Shown in pieces: positions 24,575 through 32,623 of a stretch of 50,317 nucleotides of DNA. The stretch's first letter is position 1. Every line of letters starts with the position of its first letter. The stretch lies in contig NZ_LMDG01000033.1 in the NCBI RefSeq assembly GCF_001426265.1, forward strand, positions 403,803-454,119, in the 5' to 3' direction. The position numbers and the translations under genes are program-made. The notes under the pieces are model-generated. The model ran no database searches. It was not told the origin of the DNA and saw only the letters and a program-made list of their open reading frames with translations. This DNA comes from Rhizobium sp. Root1220. Its GTDB lineage: Bacteria; Pseudomonadota; Alphaproteobacteria; Rhizobiales; Rhizobiaceae.

Positions 24575-26848
24575 CTATCCCACCGCTGCCAGTGATACTT
24601 CCTGCCTCAACGCCTGACCGCGGGACGCGCCCACGACAGCGTCGACGTCCAGGATGAGGGCTACACGGCCATCGCCGAGAATGGTCGCGGCAGCAATGCC
24701 GGGAACATGCGTGTAGTTCGCTTCGAGGCTCTTGATGACGACCTGGCGCTGGCCCTGGATTGCATCGACCATGAGGGCGCGTTGACCGCCGCCTTCGGAC
24801 TCCACGAGAAGAGCGACACCGTCGACAGGGTTCGCCTGGGTGGCGCGGAAGTTCAGGATGCGACCGACGTCGATCAGCGGGCAGAAGCTGTTGCGGATCG
24901 AGATCAGGCGATGGCTGGCGCCGAAGGAATGGATCGCGGCGGCTTCCGGCTGCAACGTCTCGACAATTGCCGTCAGCGGCACGACGAGGGTCTGACCGGC
25001 GACCGTGACGACCATGCCGTCGAGAACAGCGAGCGTCAGCGGCAAGCTCATTGTGAAGACGGAACCCTGTCCCGGCTTCGACGTAATATTGATGCGGCCG
25101 CCGAGGGCCTGGATCGAGCGCTTGACGACGTCCATGCCGACGCCACGGCCGGAGATGTCGGAGATCTTGTCGGCGGTGGAGAAGCCCGGCAGGAAAATCA
25201 GGTTGTCGATTTCCTCGTCCGTCAGGTTGGCATCGGCGGGGATCAGCTCGTTGGCGATTGCCTTCTGCTTGACCTTCTCGCGGTTGATGCCGGCGCCGTC
25301 GTCGGCCAGCTCGATCAGGATGCGGCCGGAGCGATGCTTGGCCGTCAGGCGAACCGTACCCTCGACATTCTTGCCGGCAGCAGAGCGCTTCTCGGGCGTT
25401 TCGATCCCGTGGTCGACAGCGTTGCGGATCATGTGGGTCAACGGCTCGGCCAGCTTGTCTATGACCGTCTTGTCGACTTCGGTGTTTTCACCTTCGGTGA
25501 TCAGGCGGATCGTCTTGCCGGTCATGTCGGCAATTTCGCGAACGATGCGCGACATCCGCTGAAACACCGGCTTCACCGGCTGCGCGCGGATCGCCATGAC
25601 TGAATCCTGAATCTCGCGGGTGAGCTGCTGCAGCTCTTCGAGACCCATGTTGATCGACGACGTGCCAGTGGTGTCGTTCTCGATGACGCTCTGGGAGAGC
25701 ATCGCCTGGTTGATGACAAGCTCGCCGACGAGGTTGATCAGGCGGTCGACGCGATCGAGATCGACGCGGATGGTCTGACCGGCACTTGCGGCGGCATTGT
25801 TCTGAACAGCCGTCGCGGCGCTGGCCGAGGCCGCGGTAGCTGATTCCTTCTTTTCGACACGGGCAGCGGCGGCGGCCAGCTGCGTGACGTTCGATGCTGT
25901 CTCCGCGGCTGCGACAGCGTCGGCGGCATCGTTCTGAGGCTGTGCCGAGACTTCAGCGCCTCCGTCATCGAGTATCGACAGATCGAACGGGACCGGGATC
26001 ATCGGTAGCTCGCCGCTCGACGCTACCTCGACCCTCGCCTCGCCCGCCTTGACCTCCAGGTCACAATCCCATTCGGCAAATTCAAAGACGGTGCGGATCG
26101 CATCTTCGCCCTTATCCGTTTTGATCGTAACAGCCCAGTAGAAATAGGCGGCTTCAGGATCGAGATCATCGATACCGGGCAACAGGTCCATGTTGCAATA
26201 GACACTCATCTCGCCGAGACGGCTCAGGTCACGCAGCAGCAGGGTGGCGTCGTTGCCCTTGGAATAAAGGTCGGAGCGTGGCTTGAACGTGACTTCGTAT
26301 GTCGGCATTTCCGGCGCAGCTTCGTCTTCATCGCCGAAATCGTCGAACGAGAAGGGGATCGGCTGAAAGCCGTTGTCGTCGGTGGGCTTCGCGGCAGGGG
26401 CAGCAGCAACAACCGGTGCTCTCTTCGCCACCGGTGCTTCGGCAGGAATCAACGAAGACGGCAACTCGCCGTTGGCCAATGCTTCCAGCTCCTTGACGAG
26501 GCCGCGGCTGCGGCTCTCATCGACGCTGCCGCCGTCGCGTGCAGCGTTGGTGAGGTCCGCCAGAACGTCGGCCGACTTCAGCATGACCTTCAGGACATCT
26601 TGGGTCGGCTCAAGCTTGTTGGAACGAACGCAATCAAGTGTGGTTTCGAACACATGCGCGAAGGCGACGAGATCATCCAGGCCGAAGGCGCCAGCGCCGC
26701 CCTTGATCGAATGGACGGCCCGGAACACCGCGTTGACGGTTTCCGGATCGCGATCGCCATCATTCAATTTCAGAAGGCCGGATTCCAGTTCGGCGAGTTG
26801 CTCCTCGCACTCCTGGAAAAAGATCTCTTTGATTTCGTTCATATCCAT
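24575..26848 (-). CDS. cheA: Chemotaxis histidine kinase CheA
   Basis: A 757-residue kinase with all standard parts. The HPt domain carries His46 in RAVHSIKGGAGAFGL. A P2-like domain (about 185-270, TYEVTFKPRSDLYSKGNDAT) is followed by an Ala-rich linker (about 310-360). The dimerisation and ATPase domains include LAEPLTHMIRNAVDHGIET, ELADDGAGIN and SGRGVGMDVVK, and a CheW-like domain ends the protein. CheA phosphorylates CheY1, CheY2 and CheB. It lies between cheY1 (16-nt gap) and cheW. Confidence 0.98.
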   Translation of the reverse strand: MDMNEIKEIFFQECEEQLAELESGLLKLNDGDRDPETVNAVFRAVHSIKGGAGAFGLDDLVAFAHVFETTLDCVRSNKLEPTQDVLKVMLKSADVLADLTNAARDGGSVDESRSRGLVKELEALANGELPSSLIPAEAPVAKRAPVVAAAPAAKPTDDNGFQPIPFSFDDFGDEDEAAPEMPTYEVTFKPRSDLYSKGNDATLLLRDLSRLGEMSVYCNMDLLPGIDDLDPEAAYFYWAVTIKTDKGEDAIRTVFEFAEWDCDLEVKAGEARVEVASSGELPMIPVPFDLSILDDGGAEVSAQPQNDAADAVAAAETASNVTQLAAAAARVEKKESATAASASAATAVQNNAAASAGQTIRVDLDRVDRLINLVGELVINQAMLSQSVIENDTTGTSSINMGLEELQQLTREIQDSVMAIRAQPVKPVFQRMSRIVREIADMTGKTIRLITEGENTEVDKTVIDKLAEPLTHMIRNAVDHGIETPEKRSAAGKNVEGTVRLTAKHRSGRILIELADDGAGINREKVKQKAIANELIPADANLTDEEIDNLIFLPGFSTADKISDISGRGVGMDVVKRSIQALGGRINITSKPGQGSVFTMSLPLTLAVLDGMVVTVAGQTLVVPLTAIVETLQPEAAAIHSFGASHRLISIRNSFCPLIDVGRILNFRATQANPVDGVALLVESEGGGQRALMVDAIQGQRQVVIKSLEANYTHVPGIAAATILGDGRVALILDVDAVVGASRGQALRQEVSLAAVG

Positions 26849-26864
26849 AGGAGAAATCCTGGGT

Positions 26865-27230
26865 TTAAGCGGTTACGCGCTCAATGGCATCGATCAGCTT
26901 GGCAGGGTCGAAAGGCTTGACGATCCAGCCGGTGGCGCCGGCCTGGCGCGCGCGGTTCTTCTTTTCCGCGTCGCTTTCGGTCGTCAGGACCAGGATCGGA
27001 ATCGCGCGGTATTTCTCGTTGCGGCGAACGCCTTCGATAAACCCGAAGCCGTCAAGGCGTGGCATGTTGATATCGGTGACGATCACATCCGGATTGGATT
27101 CTTCCAGGACTTCAAGGCCTTCGATGCCGTCTTCGGCCTGAATGGTCTCGAAGCCCGCATTGTTGAGGGTCACGAGAAGCATGTTCCGAATGGTCCGTGA
27201 ATCATCCACGGTAAGCACTTTTTTCTTCAT
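26865..27230 (-). CDS. cheY1: Response regulator CheY1
   Basis: A 121-residue receiver with D9-D10, phospho-acceptor Asp53 (VIVTDINMPRLDG), a Thr pair at 83-84 and Lys105. In rhizobia with two CheY proteins CheY1 drains phosphate from CheY2-P through CheA. Its ATG overlaps the cheS stop by 4 nt, which fits the known functional tie between CheS and CheY1. Confidence 0.96.
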   Translation of the reverse strand: MKKKVLTVDDSRTIRNMLLVTLNNAGFETIQAEDGIEGLEVLEESNPDVIVTDINMPRLDGFGFIEGVRRNEKYRAIPILVLTTESDAEKKNRARQAGATGWIVKPFDPAKLIDAIERVTA

Positions 27231-27523
27231 TGCCGGATCTCCTTGGCAAGCAGATGCTGAATGTCGACACCAATCAGCTGCATGGTTTTCTGAAATGCGT
27301 CCGAAACCTTGGCGAAGGTGAACGCCAGCCTGTCATGATCCCAGGTCTTGGCGGCGGCCATCAGCACCTGTGCGCTCAGCGCGCCAAGGCGTTCGACTGC
27401 CGAGGCATCGATCGACAAATCGCTGCCTCGCATCGAAGCCAGCTTGTCGCGCAAGGCGGTTGCTTCGTTGAGATCGAGCACCGCTGCCAAGCGCAGCGTC
27501 TTTCCACTCTTCTTTGCTGCCAT
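27227..27523 (-). CDS. cheS: CheS, STAS-type accessory protein of CheA
   Basis: A 98-residue STAS-fold protein: LRLAAVLDLNEATALRDKL, SDLSIDASAVERLGALSAQV, then FAKVSDAFQKTMQLIGVDIQ. In Sinorhizobium meliloti CheS, the second gene of the che operon, binds CheA and speeds CheY1-P dephosphorylation. The same place in this operon, between the receptor gene and cheY1, supports the name. No phosphorylatable Asp or Ser motif of anti-sigma antagonists is obvious. Confidence 0.87.
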   Translation of the reverse strand: MAAKKSGKTLRLAAVLDLNEATALRDKLASMRGSDLSIDASAVERLGALSAQVLMAAAKTWDHDRLAFTFAKVSDAFQKTMQLIGVDIQHLLAKEIRQ

Positions 27524-27586
27524 CAGCGTTCCCTTGTTCTCTCGTTTCCGCCCAACGAATGTGAGCAGCCTTCGTATACTGATCGG

Positions 27587-29212
27587 TTAGTAAACATTCC
27601 GCCCACCGAAGCCGGACACGGATCGAACGAAACCGAAATCTTCATCCTCGTGGCCAGCCGTCTCTTGCGAAGGCTGAACCTCGGCGGCACGTGCTGTGGA
27701 AGCCAGCACCGGCGCTGGACGAGCGGCTTCTGCGTTTTGCCGCGCGATGCGGAATTCGCGGATCGTCTGTCCGAGCTCCACGATAACGGTTTGCAGATGA
27801 TCGGCGTCCTGCATCGAGCGCTCGGCGGTGGCGGCGTTCTCGGCGACCTGCGCGCCGAGGTTCCTGACGTCGGCCGTAGCGGCCTCAAGACTGGAGGCAT
27901 GCTCACTGGTCTGACTGGCGACCGTGGCGATCGCCGTGTTGATGTCGGTCACCTGCCGGACGATGCTGCCGATGGAATCCTGCGTTCGCCCGACGAGCTG
28001 AACACCCGCGTCGACCTGCGATTTCGTGGTGCTAACCAGTGTCTTGATTTCGCGCGCGGCGTCTGCTGAGCGTTGCGCCAACGCACGCACCTCTTGCGCT
28101 ACAACCGCAAAGCCACGGCCGGAATCGCCGGCGCGCGCCGCCTCGATGCCGGCATTGAGAGCGAGAAGGTTCGTTTGAAACGCGATTTCGTCGATGGCGC
28201 CGATGATCTGGCCGATCCGTTCGGCCGACTTCTCGATATCCGCCATGGCGGTGATCGCACGGCTGACGACATGCCCGCTGTCCTCGGCCGCCGTTCGCGT
28301 GGACAAGGCCGCCTGTTCGACGGCTCGGCTGCCGGCAACACCGTTACGGAAGCTTTCCGAGAGGTCGGCGAGCGCCGCGGCCGACGACAACAGCTGCTCG
28401 GCATGACCCGATGCATTGCCGGAAAATCGTCGCGAAGCATCGCCGAGTGCCTGCACCGATGTCTCGGCTGTTGCAGTCCGCTCGCTTATCGTTCCTAAGT
28501 CGAACTGCAGCGCATCGAGCGCATCGTTGAGCGCCAGTGCGATATCTTTGTACGCGCCGTCTTCCTCGACAGCCGCGCGAGCCGTCAGGTCGCGGGCGGC
28601 GAGAGCATTGATGACGTCGGCGAACACGCGCGCGACCTCGGCCTTATCGGCACTGCGCTGGTCTGCAAGCTTACGCTGTTGGGAGGCGCGCAGGGCATTG
28701 AAGCGCAGCGAAACGGCAATTTCGACGTCCACCATCACGAGGCGGATGATCGCGGTCATCAGGTCGGAAATTTCGCGAGAGCGGCGCTTGGCGCTCGGCA
28801 GGAGCGGCCGGCCGGAAAGGTTGCTTGCGAGATCGGCAATCACATGTTCGAGCACGACCCCATGGCCGGCGACATGCCAGCGGGGATCGAGACCCATCTT
28901 GCTTTCGGAATCCGACAGGACCTTGACGCGCTCGGCATAGAGGCTGTCGAACCGTGCGTCGGTCAACACGTCCCAATGCGTCACCTGCAGGTCATGCAGC
29001 CGCTCGACCTGACGATCGCTTTCGAAATTGCGAGCGGCTTCAGGGAAAGACTGGAGACGCTGGAAAAGATCGCGCAAGCCGGCCTTCAGGGACTCCTGGA
29101 GAGCCGGACGATATCGGCGCACCATGTCACACTGGTCGCTATCGAGGCCGGCAAAGCGCAGACGATCACGCAGGCTGCCTGCCTGTGTTCCTCGCGTCTG
29201 ATCTGATGGCAT
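27587..29212 (-). CDS. icpA: Soluble globin-coupled-type chemoreceptor (IcpA/McpE-like) at the head of the che operon
   Basis: A 541-residue receptor without transmembrane segments, so cytoplasmic. Residues 1-160 look like the sensor-globin domain of globin-coupled receptors; the MCP signalling hairpin follows, with the tip EIAFQTNLLALNAGIEAAR and RGFAVVAQEVRALAQRS. Against HemAT of Bacillus subtilis, as I recall its sequence, the helix F segment IHLRIGLLPKWY aligns with SESKMGLDPRW. The proximal heme His therefore appears to be Glu103. The start at 29212 (MPSDQTRG) has AGGA only 2 nt before it, so an upstream start remains possible; the frame is open to 29443. First gene of the che operon. 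Confidence 0.9.
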   Translation of the reverse strand: MPSDQTRGTQAGSLRDRLRFAGLDSDQCDMVRRYRPALQESLKAGLRDLFQRLQSFPEAARNFESDRQVERLHDLQVTHWDVLTDARFDSLYAERVKVLSDSESKMGLDPRWHVAGHGVVLEHVIADLASNLSGRPLLPSAKRRSREISDLMTAIIRLVMVDVEIAVSLRFNALRASQQRKLADQRSADKAEVARVFADVINALAARDLTARAAVEEDGAYKDIALALNDALDALQFDLGTISERTATAETSVQALGDASRRFSGNASGHAEQLLSSAAALADLSESFRNGVAGSRAVEQAALSTRTAAEDSGHVVSRAITAMADIEKSAERIGQIIGAIDEIAFQTNLLALNAGIEAARAGDSGRGFAVVAQEVRALAQRSADAAREIKTLVSTTKSQVDAGVQLVGRTQDSIGSIVRQVTDINTAIATVASQTSEHASSLEAATADVRNLGAQVAENAATAERSMQDADHLQTVIVELGQTIREFRIARQNAEAARPAPVLASTARAAEVQPSQETAGHEDEDFGFVRSVSGFGGRNVY

Positions 29213-29476
29213 TTCCTGCCCCAACGCCTGTCCCCGATCACATTCCGGACCAGCGCCCGGCAAAATTCTACTCCGATCAATCAGTGCAAATGCAAGACGG
29301 GCAACCGGCCGCTGGCGATTGCCTGCGGGCCATAGCGTCCTGATCAGCACATTCTGCTTCAGAGCTGCTTGAAGAGATGGATTCCGGATCGACCGGGACG
29401 GCGGGGCGGCGTCATGCCTGGTGGGGACGAGTGAAACTCCCATTCCGACGTGTCTTGCAATGTTTATGGTTAATTC

Positions 29477-29486
29477 CTTGCCTGAA
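29477..29486 (-). promoter_or_regulatory. Flagellar regulon box upstream of the che operon
   Basis: The minus strand reads TTCAGGCAAG, nine of ten matches to YTSRCRCAAG, with ATAA starting 10 nt past CAAG. It lies 264 nt before the receptor ATG, in a 430-bp non-coding stretch (29213-29642). A GGTTAAT direct repeat flanks it at 29468 and 29487. The distance implies a long leader or an upstream start of the receptor. Confidence 0.4.
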
Positions 29487-29642
29487 GGTTAATGCGCATT
29501 TTATGAATGCCGGCTTTCGAGGCAACGCGAATAACCATCCATGAATTAATGGGATTGCGTTGCTGAAGAGCGACAAGTTCGGCGCAAGCTTTGTGCTATA
29601 GCCCCGAATATAACCGTGACATGACGTCAGAAGGATTAGGCA

Positions 29643-29756
29643 ATGATTGTTCTTGGACTGGGTTCCTGCTTCATCGCGGCGGGCGTTCTGGCGGCAATCG
29701 CATTGCTTGACCGCATCGATGCAACACGTGGATCTGTCGCAATACGAGTCCTTTAA
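29643..29756 (+). CDS. Short membrane peptide ORF, 37 residues
   Basis: An ATG with AGAAGGA about 7 nt upstream opens a 37-codon ORF whose first 22 residues are strongly hydrophobic (MIVLGLGSCFIAAGVLAAIA), followed by a short charged tail with DRIDATRG. It could be a single-pass membrane peptide. It lies alone between the che operon promoter and the XRE regulator. No family recognised; support is the ribosome-binding site and composition only. Confidence 0.45.
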   Translation: MIVLGLGSCFIAAGVLAAIALLDRIDATRGSVAIRVL

Positions 29757-29937
29757 TTCCGTCAAATATCTACGGAAAGGGTTCGTGGTCCTAGGTAGCG
29801 CGGTCGCTGCCGTCCCTCGATTCTTTGTTTCAAGCGATAATCGGCTGTGTCGTTCGGGGCAACGACCGGGTTGTCGGGATCAACCTCGTATTGCTGGACC
29901 AGCTCGCTCGCCTCTCCAGCCGTTGCGCGAACGGGCG

Positions 29938-30198
29938 CTACCCCGCCGCAGCAGGCAGACAAAGGCAAGTCCCGACGCCATCGACTTCCACAAAGGCGAC
30001 GCCACCGTTTTCGAACGCCAGGCGCAGCTGGGCCTCGGTTGCGCGATGGATCTCGTGATGCTTTCCTTCGTAGTCTCGAATGGTGCTGCGTGATACCGCA
30101 GCTTGATCGGCAAGATCGACCTGCGTCCAGTCAAGCAATCCGCGAGCGGCCCGGCACAAAGCCGGGGTCAGAATTGTTTCCTTTGCGCCTTGACCCAT
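29938..30198 (-). CDS. Small XRE-family helix-turn-helix regulator
   Basis: An 86-residue protein with a Cro/XRE DNA-binding domain: LTPALCRAARGLLDWTQVDL, then ADQAAVSRSTIRDYEGK, and a short C-terminal strand segment FENGGVAFVEVDGVG found in many small XRE proteins of rhizobia. The start at 30198 (MGQGAKE) has GGGTGG about 9 nt upstream. A longer version starting at 30243 would overlap the likely promoter. Divergent from the ybaL-like antiporter gene, which it may regulate; that is inference. Confidence 0.82.
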   Translation of the reverse strand: MGQGAKETILTPALCRAARGLLDWTQVDLADQAAVSRSTIRDYEGKHHEIHRATEAQLRLAFENGGVAFVEVDGVGTCLCLPAAAG

Positions 30199-30277
30199 AT
30201 CGTCAAACCACCCATATTGGTTGATATAAGTCATATATGTCATAGTTTGAGCAGGATTTCCAGTCAGGAGAGAACTG
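30199..30277. promoter_or_regulatory. Divergent promoter region with CATATATG palindrome
   Basis: The 79 bp between the XRE regulator and the antiporter gene contain CATATATG at 30232-30239 inside GTCATATATGTCATA, where GTCATA occurs twice 9 bp apart. This is a plausible operator for the XRE protein. AGGAG lies 8 nt before the antiporter ATG. Confidence 0.35.
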
Positions 30278-32092
30278 ATGCCGCACGATACACCTTTGAT
30301 TTCGACAATCGTCGGGGGTCTCGTGCTTGCGTTTATTCTCGGCGCTCTGGCACACAGGCTGCGACTGCCCCCTTTGGTTGGCTATCTGGTGGCCGGCGTC
30401 CTCGTCGGCCCGCATACCCCGGGCTTCGTTGCCGACCAAGGACTGGCGCCCGAACTGGCAGAGATCGGCGTCATCCTGCTGATGTTCGGTGTCGGCCTGC
30501 ATTTCTCCTTGAAGGACCTTCTTTCCGTCCGCGGCATCGCGGTTCCGGGCGCGATCGTCCAGATCGGCTTTGCGACACTGCTCGGCTGGGGATTGGGCGC
30601 GCTGATGGGATGGCCAACGGGAGGGAGCCTCGTCTTCGGCCTCGCTCTCTCCGTCGCTTCCACGGTGGTCCTCTTGAAGGCGCTGCAGGAGCGACGGCTG
30701 GTCGAGACCGAACGCGGCAAGATCGCGGTCGGCTGGCTGATCGTCGAGGACCTTGCGATGATTCTCGCGCTCGTCCTCATTCCCGCCGCCGCCAGCATTG
30801 GTGGCGGACATGGAACCGTGGAGCCGCTGTCTGCCGCGGTCAGCAGATTGTTCGGTCTCGATCTCGGCATCGGCGGCATTATCGGCATGACGCTGGTAAA
30901 GGTGGCGCTGTTCCTCGGCGTGATGCTGGTGTTCGGACGCCGGCTTATTCCTTGGACCATGCACCGTATCGCCCACACAGGTTCGCGCGAACTTTTCCGT
31001 CTCGGCGTGCTTGCCATTGCTCTTGGCGTCGCATTCGGTGCGTCGAAACTTTTCGGCGTTTCTCTCGCACTTGGCGCCTTCTTCGCCGGCATGGTTCTCG
31101 CCGAAAGCGAGCTTAGCCACCGGGCAGCGCAGGAAAGCCTGCCACTTCGCGATGCCTTCGCCGTACTGTTCTTCGTTTCGGTCGGCATGCTGTTCGATCC
31201 GAACATCCTGATCGACAAGCCGCTGCCGCTGATTGCCACCGTTTTCATCATCGTCATCGGCAAATCGCTCGCAGCTTTTCTTATCGTGCTGCTCTTCCGC
31301 AAGCCGGTGGGAACTGCACTGACCATTTCGGCAAGTCTTGGTCAGATAGGTGAATTCTCCTTCATCCTTGCCGCACTTGGAGTCGATCTCGGGCTGCTGC
31401 CCGAAGAGGGACGCGACCTGATCCTTGCCGGCGCGATCATTTCGATCATTCTCAATCCGCTGCTCTTCTACCTCTGCGACCGGCTGCGTCCGTTCTTGGA
31501 GCCCGTCAGGCGCGAGGACCCATCCATCCAGCCGGTCGACGAGGTGGTGCTTGAACCCGCGGAAGCACCACCTGCCATCGAAGACGAGGTGCATAAGACG
31601 ACACTTCGTGGGCACGCCATTCTGGTCGGCTACGGCCGTGTCGGAAGCATCGTCGGACAGAACCTGAAGTCATCCGGAACGCCTTTCGTGGTCATCGAGG
31701 ACGCGGACAAACGCATCGCCGAATTGAGAGGTCAGGGGATCGAGGCAATCAGCGGCAACGCCGTCTCGCACGACGTACTCAATCTCGCCAACCTCGCCGG
31801 CGCCCGCAGCCTCGTGATCGCTATCCCCAATGCCTTCGAGGCGTGCCGCGTCGCGGAACAAGGACGAGCGATGAATCCGGGCGTGCTGATCGTGGCACGC
31901 GCCCATTCGGACGCTGAAGTGGATGAGTTGAGGGAATACGGCGCCGATACCGTCATCATGGGCGAGCGCGAAATCGCAATGGGCATGCTTGACCGGCTCT
32001 CCCAAGTGCATCATGACAGTGCACCCTATGAAGATGAGGCCGAGGCTGGTACAATTGCGGCCGAGAACTTATCTTCTCCCGACAAAATATGA
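30278..32092 (+). CDS. ybaL: Monovalent cation/proton antiporter, CPA2 family, with RCK_N domain (YbaL/KefB-like)
   Basis: A 604-residue inner-membrane transporter. About twelve hydrophobic segments occupy residues 5-400; VGYLVAGVLVGPHTPGF, SVASTVVLLKALQERRLVE, GWLIVEDLAM and ALGAFFAGMVLAESELSH are typical of the family. A cytoplasmic RCK_N domain follows (about 445-565) with the nucleotide-binding GYGRVG. It likely exchanges K+ or Na+ for protons. Unlike KefB and KefC it resembles the YbaL branch in length and in the acidic C-terminal tail. It is divergent from an XRE regulator. Confidence 0.9.
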   Translation: MPHDTPLISTIVGGLVLAFILGALAHRLRLPPLVGYLVAGVLVGPHTPGFVADQGLAPELAEIGVILLMFGVGLHFSLKDLLSVRGIAVPGAIVQIGFATLLGWGLGALMGWPTGGSLVFGLALSVASTVVLLKALQERRLVETERGKIAVGWLIVEDLAMILALVLIPAAASIGGGHGTVEPLSAAVSRLFGLDLGIGGIIGMTLVKVALFLGVMLVFGRRLIPWTMHRIAHTGSRELFRLGVLAIALGVAFGASKLFGVSLALGAFFAGMVLAESELSHRAAQESLPLRDAFAVLFFVSVGMLFDPNILIDKPLPLIATVFIIVIGKSLAAFLIVLLFRKPVGTALTISASLGQIGEFSFILAALGVDLGLLPEEGRDLILAGAIISIILNPLLFYLCDRLRPFLEPVRREDPSIQPVDEVVLEPAEAPPAIEDEVHKTTLRGHAILVGYGRVGSIVGQNLKSSGTPFVVIEDADKRIAELRGQGIEAISGNAVSHDVLNLANLAGARSLVIAIPNAFEACRVAEQGRAMNPGVLIVARAHSDAEVDELREYGADTVIMGEREIAMGMLDRLSQVHHDSAPYEDEAEAGTIAAENLSSPDKI

Positions 32093-32146
32093 GAGACTTT
32101 TGCGCCGTTGAGCCGGTTCGAGGTTAGAAATCCGCAAGAACACGAG

Positions 32147-32530
32147 ATGAGGCACGATGCGCGCCGCATGACGGGTCGCGTTGCTGTTTCCCTCGCTGTC
32201 GCGATCTTCGCCTATCTCGGCCTTCTCTTCGGTGGCAATCTCGTCCTTGGACCGGCGAGAGGTCCAAATTCATTGTCATCGTCCAGCAAGGACGGCCAGC
32301 CGCTGCAGATCAGCGTGCGCGACGCGGTTCGTGGCATTCTCGCGGCAGACCGCAAGGTCACACCCAAGCATAGACCATACGATTCCGGCGACGCGGCAAT
32401 CTTTTCAGCCCCGCCAGCGGAATTTGCTCCGGGTGACGGCGTGCGGCTGGTGTCACCAATCCATGCGACGTTGCGCACACAGGATGCTAAACCCTACGAC
32501 GCGCACGGCCCGCCGACATCAGCGGCGTGA
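32147..32530 (+). CDS. Hypothetical membrane-anchored protein
   Basis: A 127-residue protein with a basic start (MRHDARRMTGR), one hydrophobic helix (about residues 12-32, VSLAVAIFAYLGLLFGGNLV), and a Ser/Pro-rich exported part without recognisable domain. The start is uncertain: ATG at 32147 or 32168, or TTG at 32108. It lies between the antiporter gene and secDF on the same strand. No function suggested. Confidence 0.55.
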   Translation: MRHDARRMTGRVAVSLAVAIFAYLGLLFGGNLVLGPARGPNSLSSSSKDGQPLQISVRDAVRGILAADRKVTPKHRPYDSGDAAIFSAPPAEFAPGDGVRLVSPIHATLRTQDAKPYDAHGPPTSAA

Positions 32531-32623
32531 CGACATGCGCCTGATCGGCGCCCCGCTGTATTTTACGACACGCTGCCTTCGCGAGACGCGTAGGCTCAAG
32601 CGTTACCAAGGATAAACAACCAT

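Noticed and set aside
30203..31615. 470-codon minus-strand ORF antisense to the antiporter gene
   Set aside because: Composition is Glu/Asp/Arg/Gln-rich without domain pattern, typical of a high-GC antisense frame; the plus strand is clearly a transporter.
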